Source: JADJSS01 sp964490845 (GTDB lineage Bacteria > Bacteroidota > Bacteroidia > Chitinophagales > JADIYW01). From it: DNA of 64,000 bases. Shown here one piece after another: positions 43,201 through 50,612 of the stretch (position 1 is the first letter of the stretch; each line of letters starts with the position of its first letter). The notes beneath the pieces were generated by a model that was not told the origin of the DNA, made no database searches, and saw only the letters and a list, made by a program, of their open reading frames with translations. The DNA lies in assembly GCA_964490845.1 (NCBI GenBank), contig CAZBED010000002.1, positions 62,001-126,000 on the forward strand. The letters run 5' to 3'. The position numbers and the translations under genes were made by a program.

Positions 43201-43307
43201 TGAAAAAGGGTATGCGCCTGTTCGAATTCATCCGTGCTGTCAGGCAATTTATCCGCATGTGCCAGACCAATGACCAGTAATAAAGGAAAGATTGCTGCTT
43301 TCAACAT
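40266..43307 (-). CDS. TPR-CHAT domain protease-like protein, membrane anchored
   Basis: The 1013-aa protein has a signal peptide (about residues 1-19, LLLVIGLAHA), then about a dozen TPR-type repeats over residues 25-480 (for example AQVIYNLGLLAGQNGDYYTSQQNFREVLRIY, quoted in part: YNLGLLAGQNGDYYTSQQNF). A coiled segment follows and then the CHAT domain (about 690-975). The caspase-like pair is intact: His839 in IIHITAH and Cys882 in IAACKSNFG. A single membrane helix (about 982-1003) and a basic tail close it. CHAT domains are clan CD proteases, such as separase and gingipain relatives. The large TPR part should bind a partner or ligand in the periplasm. It is the first gene of the cluster and overlaps the channel gene by four bases. 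Confidence 0.92.
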   Translation of the reverse strand: MLKAAIFPLLLVIGLAHADKLPDSTDEFEQAHTLFQKEDYYRSLVCFTAALKKSDPKYQSSRMAEILSGISECLLQLKQYGPLDKTLSVSKPYAQQCHSAAYTKLLLTESKYWIEKGKYADAIRLLRAASTLIHDKNLFDECKLLLGDAFFRLDSFTVSKSLFDAVYHTAEDSLLRAKACNQIGSWYYLESEFDSASVYYTKSHEIYERRLGKQHTKTAQVIYNLGLLAGQNGDYYTSQQNFREVLRIYRLKFGENHPRTAEAYAALGGAYLNTDNIEKAVYYFKKDRAILKNLYGNNQPDIIYSYLNCGTAYYYLQDYVNAEAQLRMAIQLTEKFYSQNHNLYSQCIIELSKVLTERKLFQEAEIKLKEIIGFNAKERNEFLADAYYQLGNNYLQQKKATDASRYFLLADELYHEIYGPHNIYSIDALTGLSNACLQENNPSGALEYANSALRHTMPERKIIHPYDHWECVLQTLKCKKALYQHHPADTHDIKPEIALLKATIREANTIKQTYYSSGSRLYYSKKITQLNELGIFFLTHFYKTPDAYFIEHLLFFAENNKANLLRSRIADYTSNEILPAGEQLLSEKIIGRLNYFMLQQENRDTESAALNDSIMFYQNAYEDFSKSIEQKYPKIYALKYGEKQLSIHTLQQQLKSKQTMLLYMNDGENYYCTAISKTRITYKKCGSKCRIDSLISVLNKSIIQKKYDADAGFTLYKLLLPMNLEKSLIIIPDELLQSLAFDALCRQPKSSDYLIYNHSVLYAFAAGTYFNYPKTDDNHSILFYAPDYVSSGFAPLNTEEELNTLHSYSRFEAMTGKSATKTSFIEKAANTGIIHITAHIQTDTLSPLSSALVFQPVGNYMLSINEIWKLTINAQLMTIAACKSNFGKQQGGEGMQNFAWAFHYAGADNILSTQWNASDKSTGKILSAFYKALFSGSAKSEALQSAKINYIRNADAIGSQPFYWANYTLYGNSHPIHLSSNFLSKFWWIPIIFFFVCYLALVSIQRFSKKRTT

Positions 43308-43367
43308 ATACTCCTATCTGTATAAATTTAATAACACCACTTAAATAATTAATCATATTATCTTGTT

Positions 43368-43375
43368 TATTTTTG
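43368..43375 (+). promoter_or_regulatory. Possible Bacteroidota -7 element before leuB
   Basis: TATTTTTG matches the consensus TAnnTTTG exactly and ends 4 bp before the leuB start codon. If used, the transcript would be almost leaderless. No convincing TTG -33 box lies at the right distance. Confidence 0.3.
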
Positions 43376-43379
43376 AGGC

Positions 43380-44441
43380 ATGAAGAAAAATATTGCAGTA
43401 TTACCGGGAGACGGTATCGGCCCTGAAATCATTGAACAGGCCGTTAAGGCATTAAAGGCCGTTGAACGAAAATATAACCACGAATTTGAATATACCTACG
43501 GATGGATTGGTGCGGCAGCCATCGATAAAACCGGCAATCCGTATCCGGATGAAACACATGAATTGTGTATGCATGCGGATGCTATCCTCTTTGGTGCTAT
43601 CGGAGATCCGAAATATGACAATGACCCGACAGCGAAAGTAAGACCGGAGCAGGGTTTGCTGAAGATGCGCAGCAATCTGGGTTTATATGCCAATATCCGC
43701 CCGGTGAAGAGTTATGATGCTTTGCTGGATGCATCACCACTGAAGAATGACCGGATTAAAGGCGTGGATTTTGTAGTCGTTCGGGAACTGATATCAGGTA
43801 TTTATTTTGGCAAGCCACGTGGAAGGAGTGAAGACCGCTCGATAGCGTACGATACCTGTGTGTATAGCAAGGAAGAGATTTTGCGCATTACCGAGAAGGC
43901 ATTTCAGTTTGCCCGCAACAGAAAGAAAAAAGTTACTTTGTTGGATAAGGCAAATGTGCTGGCGACATCCCGCCTGTGGCGTGAAACGGTGACGGAATAT
44001 GCCAAAAATCATCCGGATATTGAATTGGAATGCAACTATATCGACAGTGCTGCGATGGAGGTCATCACTAAACCCATCAAGTTTGATGTCATCCTGACAG
44101 AAAACCTGTTTGGTGATATCATCAGCGACGAGGCATCCGTGATTGCAGGCAGTCTGGGTGTGTTGCCGTCTGCATCCATAGGAGATAAGGTGTCCCTGTA
44201 CGAGCCGATACATGGTTCGTATCCGCAGGCCGCCGGAAAGAATATTGCGAATCCGATGGCAACGATTTTATCCGCAGCCATGTTGCTGGAATACAGTTTT
44301 GGTTTGGTGGAAGAAAGCAAAGCCATCGTTGATGCAGTCGATAAGGCTATGCAGGAGAATATCGTGACGGAAGATATCAATCAGGGAAAATACAGCACCT
44401 CAGAAGTCGGCGATAAAATCGCTGAATTTATAATGCAATAA
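43380..44441 (+). CDS. leuB: 3-Isopropylmalate dehydrogenase
   Basis: The 353-aa cytoplasmic enzyme oxidises and decarboxylates 3-isopropylmalate with NAD+ in leucine synthesis. It begins KNIAVLPGDGIGPEII, the standard nucleotide-binding start. RPEQGLLKMRSNLGLYANIRP (about residues 83-103) holds the substrate arginines, VRELISGIYFGKPRGR carries the other arginine and tyrosine, and ENLFGDIISDEASVIAGSLGVLPSASIG (about 240-267; quoted in part: DIISDEASVIAGSLG) has the metal aspartates. EPIHGSYPQAAGKNIANPMA is the NAD motif. No other leu gene is nearby, which is unusual. The stop codon overlaps the next gene's start by one base (44441). Confidence 0.95.
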   Translation: MKKNIAVLPGDGIGPEIIEQAVKALKAVERKYNHEFEYTYGWIGAAAIDKTGNPYPDETHELCMHADAILFGAIGDPKYDNDPTAKVRPEQGLLKMRSNLGLYANIRPVKSYDALLDASPLKNDRIKGVDFVVVRELISGIYFGKPRGRSEDRSIAYDTCVYSKEEILRITEKAFQFARNRKKKVTLLDKANVLATSRLWRETVTEYAKNHPDIELECNYIDSAAMEVITKPIKFDVILTENLFGDIISDEASVIAGSLGVLPSASIGDKVSLYEPIHGSYPQAAGKNIANPMATILSAAMLLEYSFGLVEESKAIVDAVDKAMQENIVTEDINQGKYSTSEVGDKIAEFIMQ

Positions 44442-45562
44442 TGAAAATTACCATACTCGGATCGGCATACCCGCTGCGCGGCGGACTGGCAGCTTACAAC
44501 GAGCGGCTGGCACGGGAATTTTCAGCACAGGGGGATGAAGTGAGTATCGTCACGTTTTCCTTGCAATATCCTGAGTTTCTGTTTCCGGGCACCACGCAAT
44601 ATTCATCATTACCCAAACCGGCTGATTTAAGCATTGAAGCGGCTGTCAATTCCATCAATCCGTTTAACTGGATTAAGGTCGGTTTGAAAATAAAAAAGCA
44701 AAAGCCGGACATCCTGGTGGTGAAATTCTGGCTTCCGTTTATGGCGCCGTGTCTGGGCACCATCTGCCGCCTTGTAAAAAGGAACAGGCATACTAAAGTT
44801 GTTTCCATACTGGATAATATCATTCCCCATGAAAAACGCATCGGCGATAAACTGTTCACGACCTATTTTGTAAACAGTGCAGACGCATTCATTGCCATGA
44901 GTGACAGTGTCTATCATGATTTAAGTGTCTTTGATACAAAAAAACCACGCCTGTTAAGCCCGCATCCGTTGTTCGATAATTATGGCGCACCCATCCCTAA
45001 AGAAGAGGCATTGCAACGTTTGAAACTGGATGCTTCCAAAAGGTACATATTGTTTTTTGGCCTGATACGCGATTATAAAGGCCTGGATATTTTGCTGAAA
45101 GCAATGGCAACGGATGCACTGCGAAACTCCGATATACAACTGATTGTCGCCGGTGAATATTATTCCAATAAGGAAGAGTATGAACAACTGATAAGGGCGT
45201 TGAACCTGAAAGATAAGCTGGAATTACACACCCGGTTTATCCCGGATGATGAAGTCGTGCATTATTTTTGTGCGGCAGATATGGTGGTGCAGCCGTATAA
45301 ACATGCCACGCAAAGCGGGGTGACGCAAGTCTGTTACCATTTCAACAAGCCGATGCTGGTGACGAATGTGGGTGGCCTCCCGGAAATTGTTCCTGACAAT
45401 AAAGTCGGGTTTGTAGTGGAGCCAGATGAACAGGCTGTTGCCGATGCGATATTGAAATTCTACAGCGGGCATAAAGAGGCGGAGTTTATCCAAAATATCC
45501 TGGAAGAAAAAAAGAAATACAGCTGGAAAGTGATGGTGGAGAAGGTAAAGAGCTTTCTGTGA
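44441..45562 (+). CDS. Family 4 glycosyltransferase (GT-B)
   Basis: The 373-aa protein is a GT4-type retaining glycosyltransferase. The N-terminal half starts KITILGSAYPLRGGLAAYNERLARE with the glycine-rich acceptor loop. The C-terminal half has RYILFFGLIRDYKGLDILLKAM (about residues 196-217) and the donor-binding EX7E region around QPYKHATQSGVTQVCYHFNKPMLVTNVGGLPE (about 287-318; quoted in part: KHATQSGVTQVCYHFNKP). Donor and acceptor are unknown. It overlaps leuB by one base and precedes a heptose-kinase-like gene, which fits a role in lipopolysaccharide or surface-glycan assembly. Confidence 0.9.
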   Translation: MKITILGSAYPLRGGLAAYNERLAREFSAQGDEVSIVTFSLQYPEFLFPGTTQYSSLPKPADLSIEAAVNSINPFNWIKVGLKIKKQKPDILVVKFWLPFMAPCLGTICRLVKRNRHTKVVSILDNIIPHEKRIGDKLFTTYFVNSADAFIAMSDSVYHDLSVFDTKKPRLLSPHPLFDNYGAPIPKEEALQRLKLDASKRYILFFGLIRDYKGLDILLKAMATDALRNSDIQLIVAGEYYSNKEEYEQLIRALNLKDKLELHTRFIPDDEVVHYFCAADMVVQPYKHATQSGVTQVCYHFNKPMLVTNVGGLPEIVPDNKVGFVVEPDEQAVADAILKFYSGHKEAEFIQNILEEKKKYSWKVMVEKVKSFL

Positions 45563-45580
45563 AGCATTAATTAATTGCCG

Positions 45581-45616
45581 TAAACCATAATTCGTAAACC
45601 ATAATTCGTAAATTCG
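45581..45616. repeat. 14-bp tandem repeat between two glycan genes
   Basis: TAAACCATAATTCG occurs at 45581-45594 and 45595-45608, with a partial third copy (TAAATTCG, 45609-45616). It fills the spacer just upstream of the kinase start codon. Confidence 0.6.
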
Positions 45617-45620
45617 CTGC

Positions 45621-46643
45621 ATGATTATTCGTTCCAAAGCACCCTTGCGAATTGGCTTAGCTGGCGGCGGTACCGATGTTTCCCCTTATTCCGACATTTA
45701 CGGAGGGGCTATTCTGAATGCGACCATCAGCCTTTACGCTTATGCATCCATAAAGCCCAGAGACGACGGTAAGATTGTTATCAATGCGATTGACAGAAAT
45801 GAAACCATCGAATTTCAAAGTGAAGCACAGTTGCCGATTGACGGTACATTGGATTTGGCAAAAGGCGTTTACAACCGCATTGTCCGGGACTTCCTGAAGA
45901 AGCCATTATCGTTTGAGATCAACACGTATGTGGATGCGCCTCCCGGCTCCGGACTCGGTTCATCTTCAACTTTAGTCGTGGCAATCTTAGGTGCATTCGT
46001 CGAGTGGCTGAAGTTGCCCTTAGGAGAATACGATATTGCGCATCTGGCATTTTCTATTGAGCGCGAAGACCTGAAGATGGCAGGCGGAAAACAGGATCAG
46101 TATGCAGCTACCTTTGGCGGAGTGAATTATATGGAATTCTATGCCAATGATAAGGTGATTGTCAACCCGCTGCGCATCAAATCCAAATACCTGCATGAGT
46201 TGGAACATAATCTGGTATTGTTCTACACACAGACATCCCGCTTGTCGTCCGAAATCATTCAGCAGCAGGCGGACAATGTAAACGCCAAAAAGACGGCTTC
46301 GATTGAAGCCATGCATCAGCTGAAAGAACAAAGCATATTGATGAAAGAAGCGATCCTGAGAGGTGAAGTGGACCATATCGGAAAGATATTACACGACGGC
46401 TGGGTGCACAAAAAGAGGATGGCAGAAGGCATTTCCAATCCGTCCATCGATGCCATCTATGATGCGGCATTGCAGGCAAGTGCAACCGGAGGTAAAATAT
46501 CGGGTGCCGGTGGCGGCGGATTCATGATTTTTTATGCGCCCTATATCCACAAGTATAAACTAATTGAACAACTCAATAAGCTGGGTGGAAGAGTCATGCC
46601 GTACAATCTGACTACTGAAGGCCTGACCACCTGGACGGTTTGA
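45621..46643 (+). CDS. GHMP-family sugar kinase, D-glycero-D-manno-heptose 7-phosphate kinase-like
   Basis: The 340-aa protein starts IIRSKAPLRIGLAGGGTDVSPYSD, which is characteristic of the HddA/GHMP sugar-kinase branch. The ATP loop is PPGSGLGSSSTLVVAILGA (about residues 111-129) and the C-terminal motif is KISGAGGGGFMIFYA (about 293-307). HddA phosphorylates D-glycero-D-manno-heptose 7-phosphate at C1 in the GDP-heptose route; fucose kinases of the same superfamily cannot be excluded. It lies 58 bp after the GT4 gene and probably shares its transcript. The 14-bp tandem repeat in the spacer may affect its translation. Confidence 0.85.
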   Translation: MIIRSKAPLRIGLAGGGTDVSPYSDIYGGAILNATISLYAYASIKPRDDGKIVINAIDRNETIEFQSEAQLPIDGTLDLAKGVYNRIVRDFLKKPLSFEINTYVDAPPGSGLGSSSTLVVAILGAFVEWLKLPLGEYDIAHLAFSIEREDLKMAGGKQDQYAATFGGVNYMEFYANDKVIVNPLRIKSKYLHELEHNLVLFYTQTSRLSSEIIQQQADNVNAKKTASIEAMHQLKEQSILMKEAILRGEVDHIGKILHDGWVHKKRMAEGISNPSIDAIYDAALQASATGGKISGAGGGGFMIFYAPYIHKYKLIEQLNKLGGRVMPYNLTTEGLTTWTV

Positions 46644-46645
46644 TT

Positions 46646-46945
46646 TTATTTGGCATTTACAGAAATATAATCTCTTATCTGTGCTTTCTGTTCGTCCGTT
46701 AATTTTGCTTTTGGTGCCATCTTATCCAGCCATTTGTCCCATTGATTCATGTTACCCCTGGCAGGATCTTTCAGTTGATGACATTTTCTACATTTAGATA
46801 CATAGACAGATTTTCCTATCAGATATTGCTCATTGGTTACAGTCGTACTTTCTGTCTTTTCTGTGATTGTCTTTACTGCAGCAGATTTTTTGGAGCAGGC
46901 AAAAATAATCAATGAAATAATTGTTAGTGTCAGTATTTTTCTCAT
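46646..46945 (-). CDS. Small lipoprotein cytochrome c
   Basis: The start is taken at ATG 46945 (MRKILTLTI); an ATG eleven codons earlier overlaps the peroxidase gene. The product is about 99 aa. A lipoprotein signal (IISLIIFACSKK) is followed by a linker and one class I haem site, YVSKCRKCHQL, with an axial methionine probably in WLDKMAPKAKL. It should be a membrane-tethered periplasmic electron carrier. It lies 13 bp after the di-heme peroxidase gene on the same strand and most likely passes electrons to it. Confidence 0.88.
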   Translation of the reverse strand: MRKILTLTIISLIIFACSKKSAAVKTITEKTESTTVTNEQYLIGKSVYVSKCRKCHQLKDPARGNMNQWDKWLDKMAPKAKLTDEQKAQIRDYISVNAK

Positions 46946-46958
46946 AGTAGTAAGCGTT

Positions 46959-48086
46959 TTAGTGGATCTTATACCCATCCGTCAATGTCTTCAGAAAGGC
47001 AATGATGTCATCCATCTCCTGTCGGGTCAAATGTAAATTTCCCAGTTCTTTCGTGTTCATGGTGGGAGCGTATTCGGGAATAAAAGCAGGATTGGTATCC
47101 CGCTCATTATAGAATTTTAAAACATCTTCTAATGTGGCGAAAATGCCATTGTGCATATAGGGAGCCGTAATGGCTATATTTCGCAGGCTGGGTGTCTTAA
47201 ATCTTCCCACTTCCAGCGGATCATTTCTTTCAAATTTTGCCAATCCACTGTCTACCGGCATTCCCAGTTGGTCCGGATGTTTAGGCAATCCTATATTGTC
47301 ATAGGAGTAATCGGTAAACACGATCTTAGAGGTGGTTGCATAGCTGGTTGGAGTGGTGAGATGGCAAAGGCTGCATTTGGATTTCGTGGTGTCGTTGAAC
47401 AGAATCATGCCGCGCTTTTCCTGATCGGTCAGTGCCACTTTTCCTTTCAGGTAAAAGTCAAATTTACTGGTGAAAGTATTGACCTGATGGGATTGCTGGA
47501 ATTTTTGCAGGCATAAAACGGAATACAGGACGATGGTTTGACTGTCAGCCAGCACGGCGCTTCCGAATAGTTTTTCCAGCTTAGGATAATAGGCTGCATT
47601 CTTGATTTTTTGGGAAACAGCGCCGAATCCGGGGTTGTTCATCTCATGTGGATTAATGAGAGGAAAAAGTGCCTGCTGATCGAGAAATTCGGCCTTCCCA
47701 TCCCAGAAAAAACCGCCCACCATTTCCCAGGCACCGCGCACCAGCTCTGCACGCCGGTTGGGTGCAAATACCATATAGCTGATGGCGGAAGCATTGCGGT
47801 TTCCCAACAATCCACCGACTCCGGCAGAAAAGGACGTATGTCGTGGATCTGAAAATCCGCTCATCGGCGAGTGACAGGTAGCACAGCTGATACCGGCGGG
47901 TTCTGACAGGTTCTGGTCAAAGAAAATAAGTTTGCCGATGAGAGCCGTGTCAGACAAGCCGCTGTTGTTGGCGATAAATTCTGCTTCGGAGTTATAATAA
48001 AAGGGTTCTTCCTCTTCTGTAGAACTGCGTTTGCAGCAAAGGAGAAAGAGGGTTGACAATAAAACAAGAATGGATATTCTTTTCAT
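46959..48086 (-). CDS. Di-heme cytochrome c peroxidase (MauG/CcpA family), copy 1
   Basis: The ATG at 48086 is used (a GTG precedes it). The protein of about 375 aa starts with a lipoprotein-like signal (LLSTLFLLCCKR) and has two c-type haem sites, ISCATCHSPMSGFSD and KCSLCHLTTPT. APYMHNGIFATLEDVLKFYN near the C-terminus is the conserved second-haem region. Such enzymes reduce hydrogen peroxide or oxidise proteins in the periplasm. It is closely related to the protein at 58193-59323 (long runs such as SCATCHSPMSGFSDPRHTSFSAG identical). The cytochrome c gene directly downstream is the likely redox partner. Confidence 0.93.
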   Translation of the reverse strand: MKRISILVLLSTLFLLCCKRSSTEEEEPFYYNSEAEFIANNSGLSDTALIGKLIFFDQNLSEPAGISCATCHSPMSGFSDPRHTSFSAGVGGLLGNRNASAISYMVFAPNRRAELVRGAWEMVGGFFWDGKAEFLDQQALFPLINPHEMNNPGFGAVSQKIKNAAYYPKLEKLFGSAVLADSQTIVLYSVLCLQKFQQSHQVNTFTSKFDFYLKGKVALTDQEKRGMILFNDTTKSKCSLCHLTTPTSYATTSKIVFTDYSYDNIGLPKHPDQLGMPVDSGLAKFERNDPLEVGRFKTPSLRNIAITAPYMHNGIFATLEDVLKFYNERDTNPAFIPEYAPTMNTKELGNLHLTRQEMDDIIAFLKTLTDGYKIH

Positions 48087-48332
48087 CACTTTGGTGTATT
48101 AAAGGTAGTGCTTCTTTGTCTCAATTCCTAAAAACACATAGCATAATCTAATTGTTGGGGTTCATAAAAAGATGGAAATAACTGCTTTCATTTTAACGAT
48201 CCATTGGAATAGTACATCCGTGCATAAAATCTGTAAAAAATAAACTAAACTACCTGAAAATTCAGCGTTATTTCTTAACTTATATCGTTTTCTCATTACA
48301 GAAAAAGACAGTCAATCAACAATAAAAGAGTT

Positions 48333-50519
48333 ATGAAAAAAATAGACACCATTGAACAGGCTGAAGTGTACATTTTAAATTTGAAACGAGATGGAAACTG
48401 GTTAAGCAACGATGAACTGTTGCAGAATTTGCAGCAAGCACATCAACTCGCTATACAGCACAACCGGGAAGACCTTTATGCTCCTGTTGGCGTAGCATTT
48501 GGATTTTATTATCTGGATAATGCAACATATAGCAAAGCATGGGAGTACCTGGAGCTCGCCAGGAACGCGGCAGAAAAATATAACAACAGCCAAAAATTAT
48601 TGGAAGCCATCAGCTTACAATACAGCATCCAATTATTCCTTGGCAATTTGGAGGGTGCCCAGCAACTGGTCAATGAGCAGATGGATACCGCCTACAAATT
48701 CAACGACAACGTTTTCATTGCCAACAGCTATAATAATCAGGCGAATCTGTATCACCGACAGAACATGAAGGATCCATCCATAGAGGCTTTTGAAAAAGGC
48801 ATTCCATATTTACTCAAAACAAAAAATCCATACTATATTTCCCTTTATCTGATCGGATACAGCACCATATTGCTCGATTTCAACGAACCGGAAAAAGCGG
48901 AACCCTATCTTCAAAAAGGATTTCAGATTGCTAAACGAGATAATTTAAAAAAGACACTAGCCTCAGGATACGTAGGATTTGCTGAATTATACAAGAGAAA
49001 AAATGAAAAGAACAAATCTATACGCGCTTATAAAAAGGGCATAGATTTATACCATCAATTAAACAGCATAAATTTTGAAGTAATGAACAAAATTGCGCTC
49101 GCTGGAGTTTATCGTGATTTTAATGATAATAAAGCGGCCATTGAGCTGCTGAAGCAAACAATCCCCATTTCCGAAGCACACGATCTGAAATACAATCTCA
49201 TCTATATCTATGAAATCCTGTCGGATATTTCAGAAAAGAACCAAGATTATGCGCAAGCATTGTACTACCATAAAAAATTACTGAAAGTAAAGGATGAATT
49301 CCTGAACACTGAATCCGACAAACGCATCCGGAACCTGGAAACCCAGCAAAAAGTCAATATCCTGACTATAGAAAAGAAGAATGCCGTACAGATGGCGAAC
49401 ATCAAACACGATTTTCTGGCCAATATGAGCCATGAAATCCGGACGCCGATCAACAGCATTCTCGGTATCTGCTACCTGCTGGAGCAACGGAAACTGGATG
49501 TTGTGGAGATGGATTATATATCCCGTTTGAAACGATCCGGTGAGAATCTGCTTGGCATCATCAACGATGTGCTGGATATATCCAAGATCGAATCCGGGAA
49601 GATGGAACTCGTACACGAATCCTTCCGGCCTGAACGTGTACTGATGGATGTCCATCAGGCATTGGAGCCCAAAGCACAGGAGAAAAATATGTCGTTCCGG
49701 ACAACTGTACTTTTTGATGCATCGCTGACCCTTAAGGGGGATGCCGTGCGATTGTACCAGGTATTGCTGAATTTTACCTCCAATGCCATCAAGTTCACCC
49801 ACAAAGGCAGTGTTACCCTGGAATCATCTGCACAGCAAGCAGGAGACAATAATCAAACGCTTACCTTTATCATACGGGACACCGGCATCGGCATAGCAAA
49901 GGATAAACTGGATAAAATTTTTGAACGTTATGAGCAGGCGGATGCCAACATTAAAAATACCTTTGGCGGTACCGGCCTGGGATTGTCTATCTCCAGGAAA
50001 ATAGTGGAGATGATGAATGGTAGCATCGATGTCAAAAGCAGGCTGAACAAAGGGACACAATTTACGATAGTGATTCCCTTCCTCAAATCAGCCGAAGAGT
50101 CAGCAGTTATTCCGGAACTGCCATTGCAGGAAGTGTTGATGCACAAACTGCAGGATAAGATCATTCTGATTGCAGATGACCATGAGGAAAACCGTTTGGT
50201 GGCAAAAGAAACCTTGTTAAATGTTCACCCTTCCCTACACATTCTAGAAGCGCAGAACGGACAGGAAGTGCTGACCCTGCTCGACAAGCATGCAGTAGAT
50301 GTGATTCTGATGGACATGGATATGCCTGTGCTGAACGGCGTGGAAACCGTACAAAGTATCCGCTGCAACAATAAACACTCCAAAATCAGAATCATAGGCA
50401 ACACGGCCTCTTTAATGACATTGGATAAAGATGAAATTCATGCTTTAGGGTTCGACGATTTCATATTGAAACCCTACTCCCCGGAATGGCTCATTGAACG
50501 GGTATGCAGCCAACTATAA
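48333..50519 (+). CDS. TPR-containing hybrid histidine kinase/response regulator
   Basis: The 728-aa protein has no signal peptide or membrane segment, so it is cytoplasmic. Residues about 20-330 form TPR-like helical repeats (EYLELARNAAEKY, AYKKGIDLYHQL). A short coiled coil follows. The HisKA box is DFLANMSHEIRTPINSILG with His367. The HATPase domain has NAIKFTHKGS, DTGIGIAKDKLDKIFERYEQAD and GGTGLGLSISRKIVEMM (about 500-570). The receiver begins at KIILIADDHEENRLVAK (about 607) and has its phospho-acceptor Asp661 in ILMDMDMP. No output domain follows, so phosphate would pass to a separate Hpt protein or regulator. The gene is alone, after about 240 bp without features. The TPR section probably senses a partner protein. 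Confidence 0.93.
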   Translation: MKKIDTIEQAEVYILNLKRDGNWLSNDELLQNLQQAHQLAIQHNREDLYAPVGVAFGFYYLDNATYSKAWEYLELARNAAEKYNNSQKLLEAISLQYSIQLFLGNLEGAQQLVNEQMDTAYKFNDNVFIANSYNNQANLYHRQNMKDPSIEAFEKGIPYLLKTKNPYYISLYLIGYSTILLDFNEPEKAEPYLQKGFQIAKRDNLKKTLASGYVGFAELYKRKNEKNKSIRAYKKGIDLYHQLNSINFEVMNKIALAGVYRDFNDNKAAIELLKQTIPISEAHDLKYNLIYIYEILSDISEKNQDYAQALYYHKKLLKVKDEFLNTESDKRIRNLETQQKVNILTIEKKNAVQMANIKHDFLANMSHEIRTPINSILGICYLLEQRKLDVVEMDYISRLKRSGENLLGIINDVLDISKIESGKMELVHESFRPERVLMDVHQALEPKAQEKNMSFRTTVLFDASLTLKGDAVRLYQVLLNFTSNAIKFTHKGSVTLESSAQQAGDNNQTLTFIIRDTGIGIAKDKLDKIFERYEQADANIKNTFGGTGLGLSISRKIVEMMNGSIDVKSRLNKGTQFTIVIPFLKSAEESAVIPELPLQEVLMHKLQDKIILIADDHEENRLVAKETLLNVHPSLHILEAQNGQEVLTLLDKHAVDVILMDMDMPVLNGVETVQSIRCNNKHSKIRIIGNTASLMTLDKDEIHALGFDDFILKPYSPEWLIERVCSQL

Positions 50520-50612
50520 TGTGCGCGGTGGGGGAAATACTTACTGAATTCAAGTGATAAACACAAATTTATTATATCTAATATTCTTAAAATAACCCTG
50601 AATTCTGGGGTT

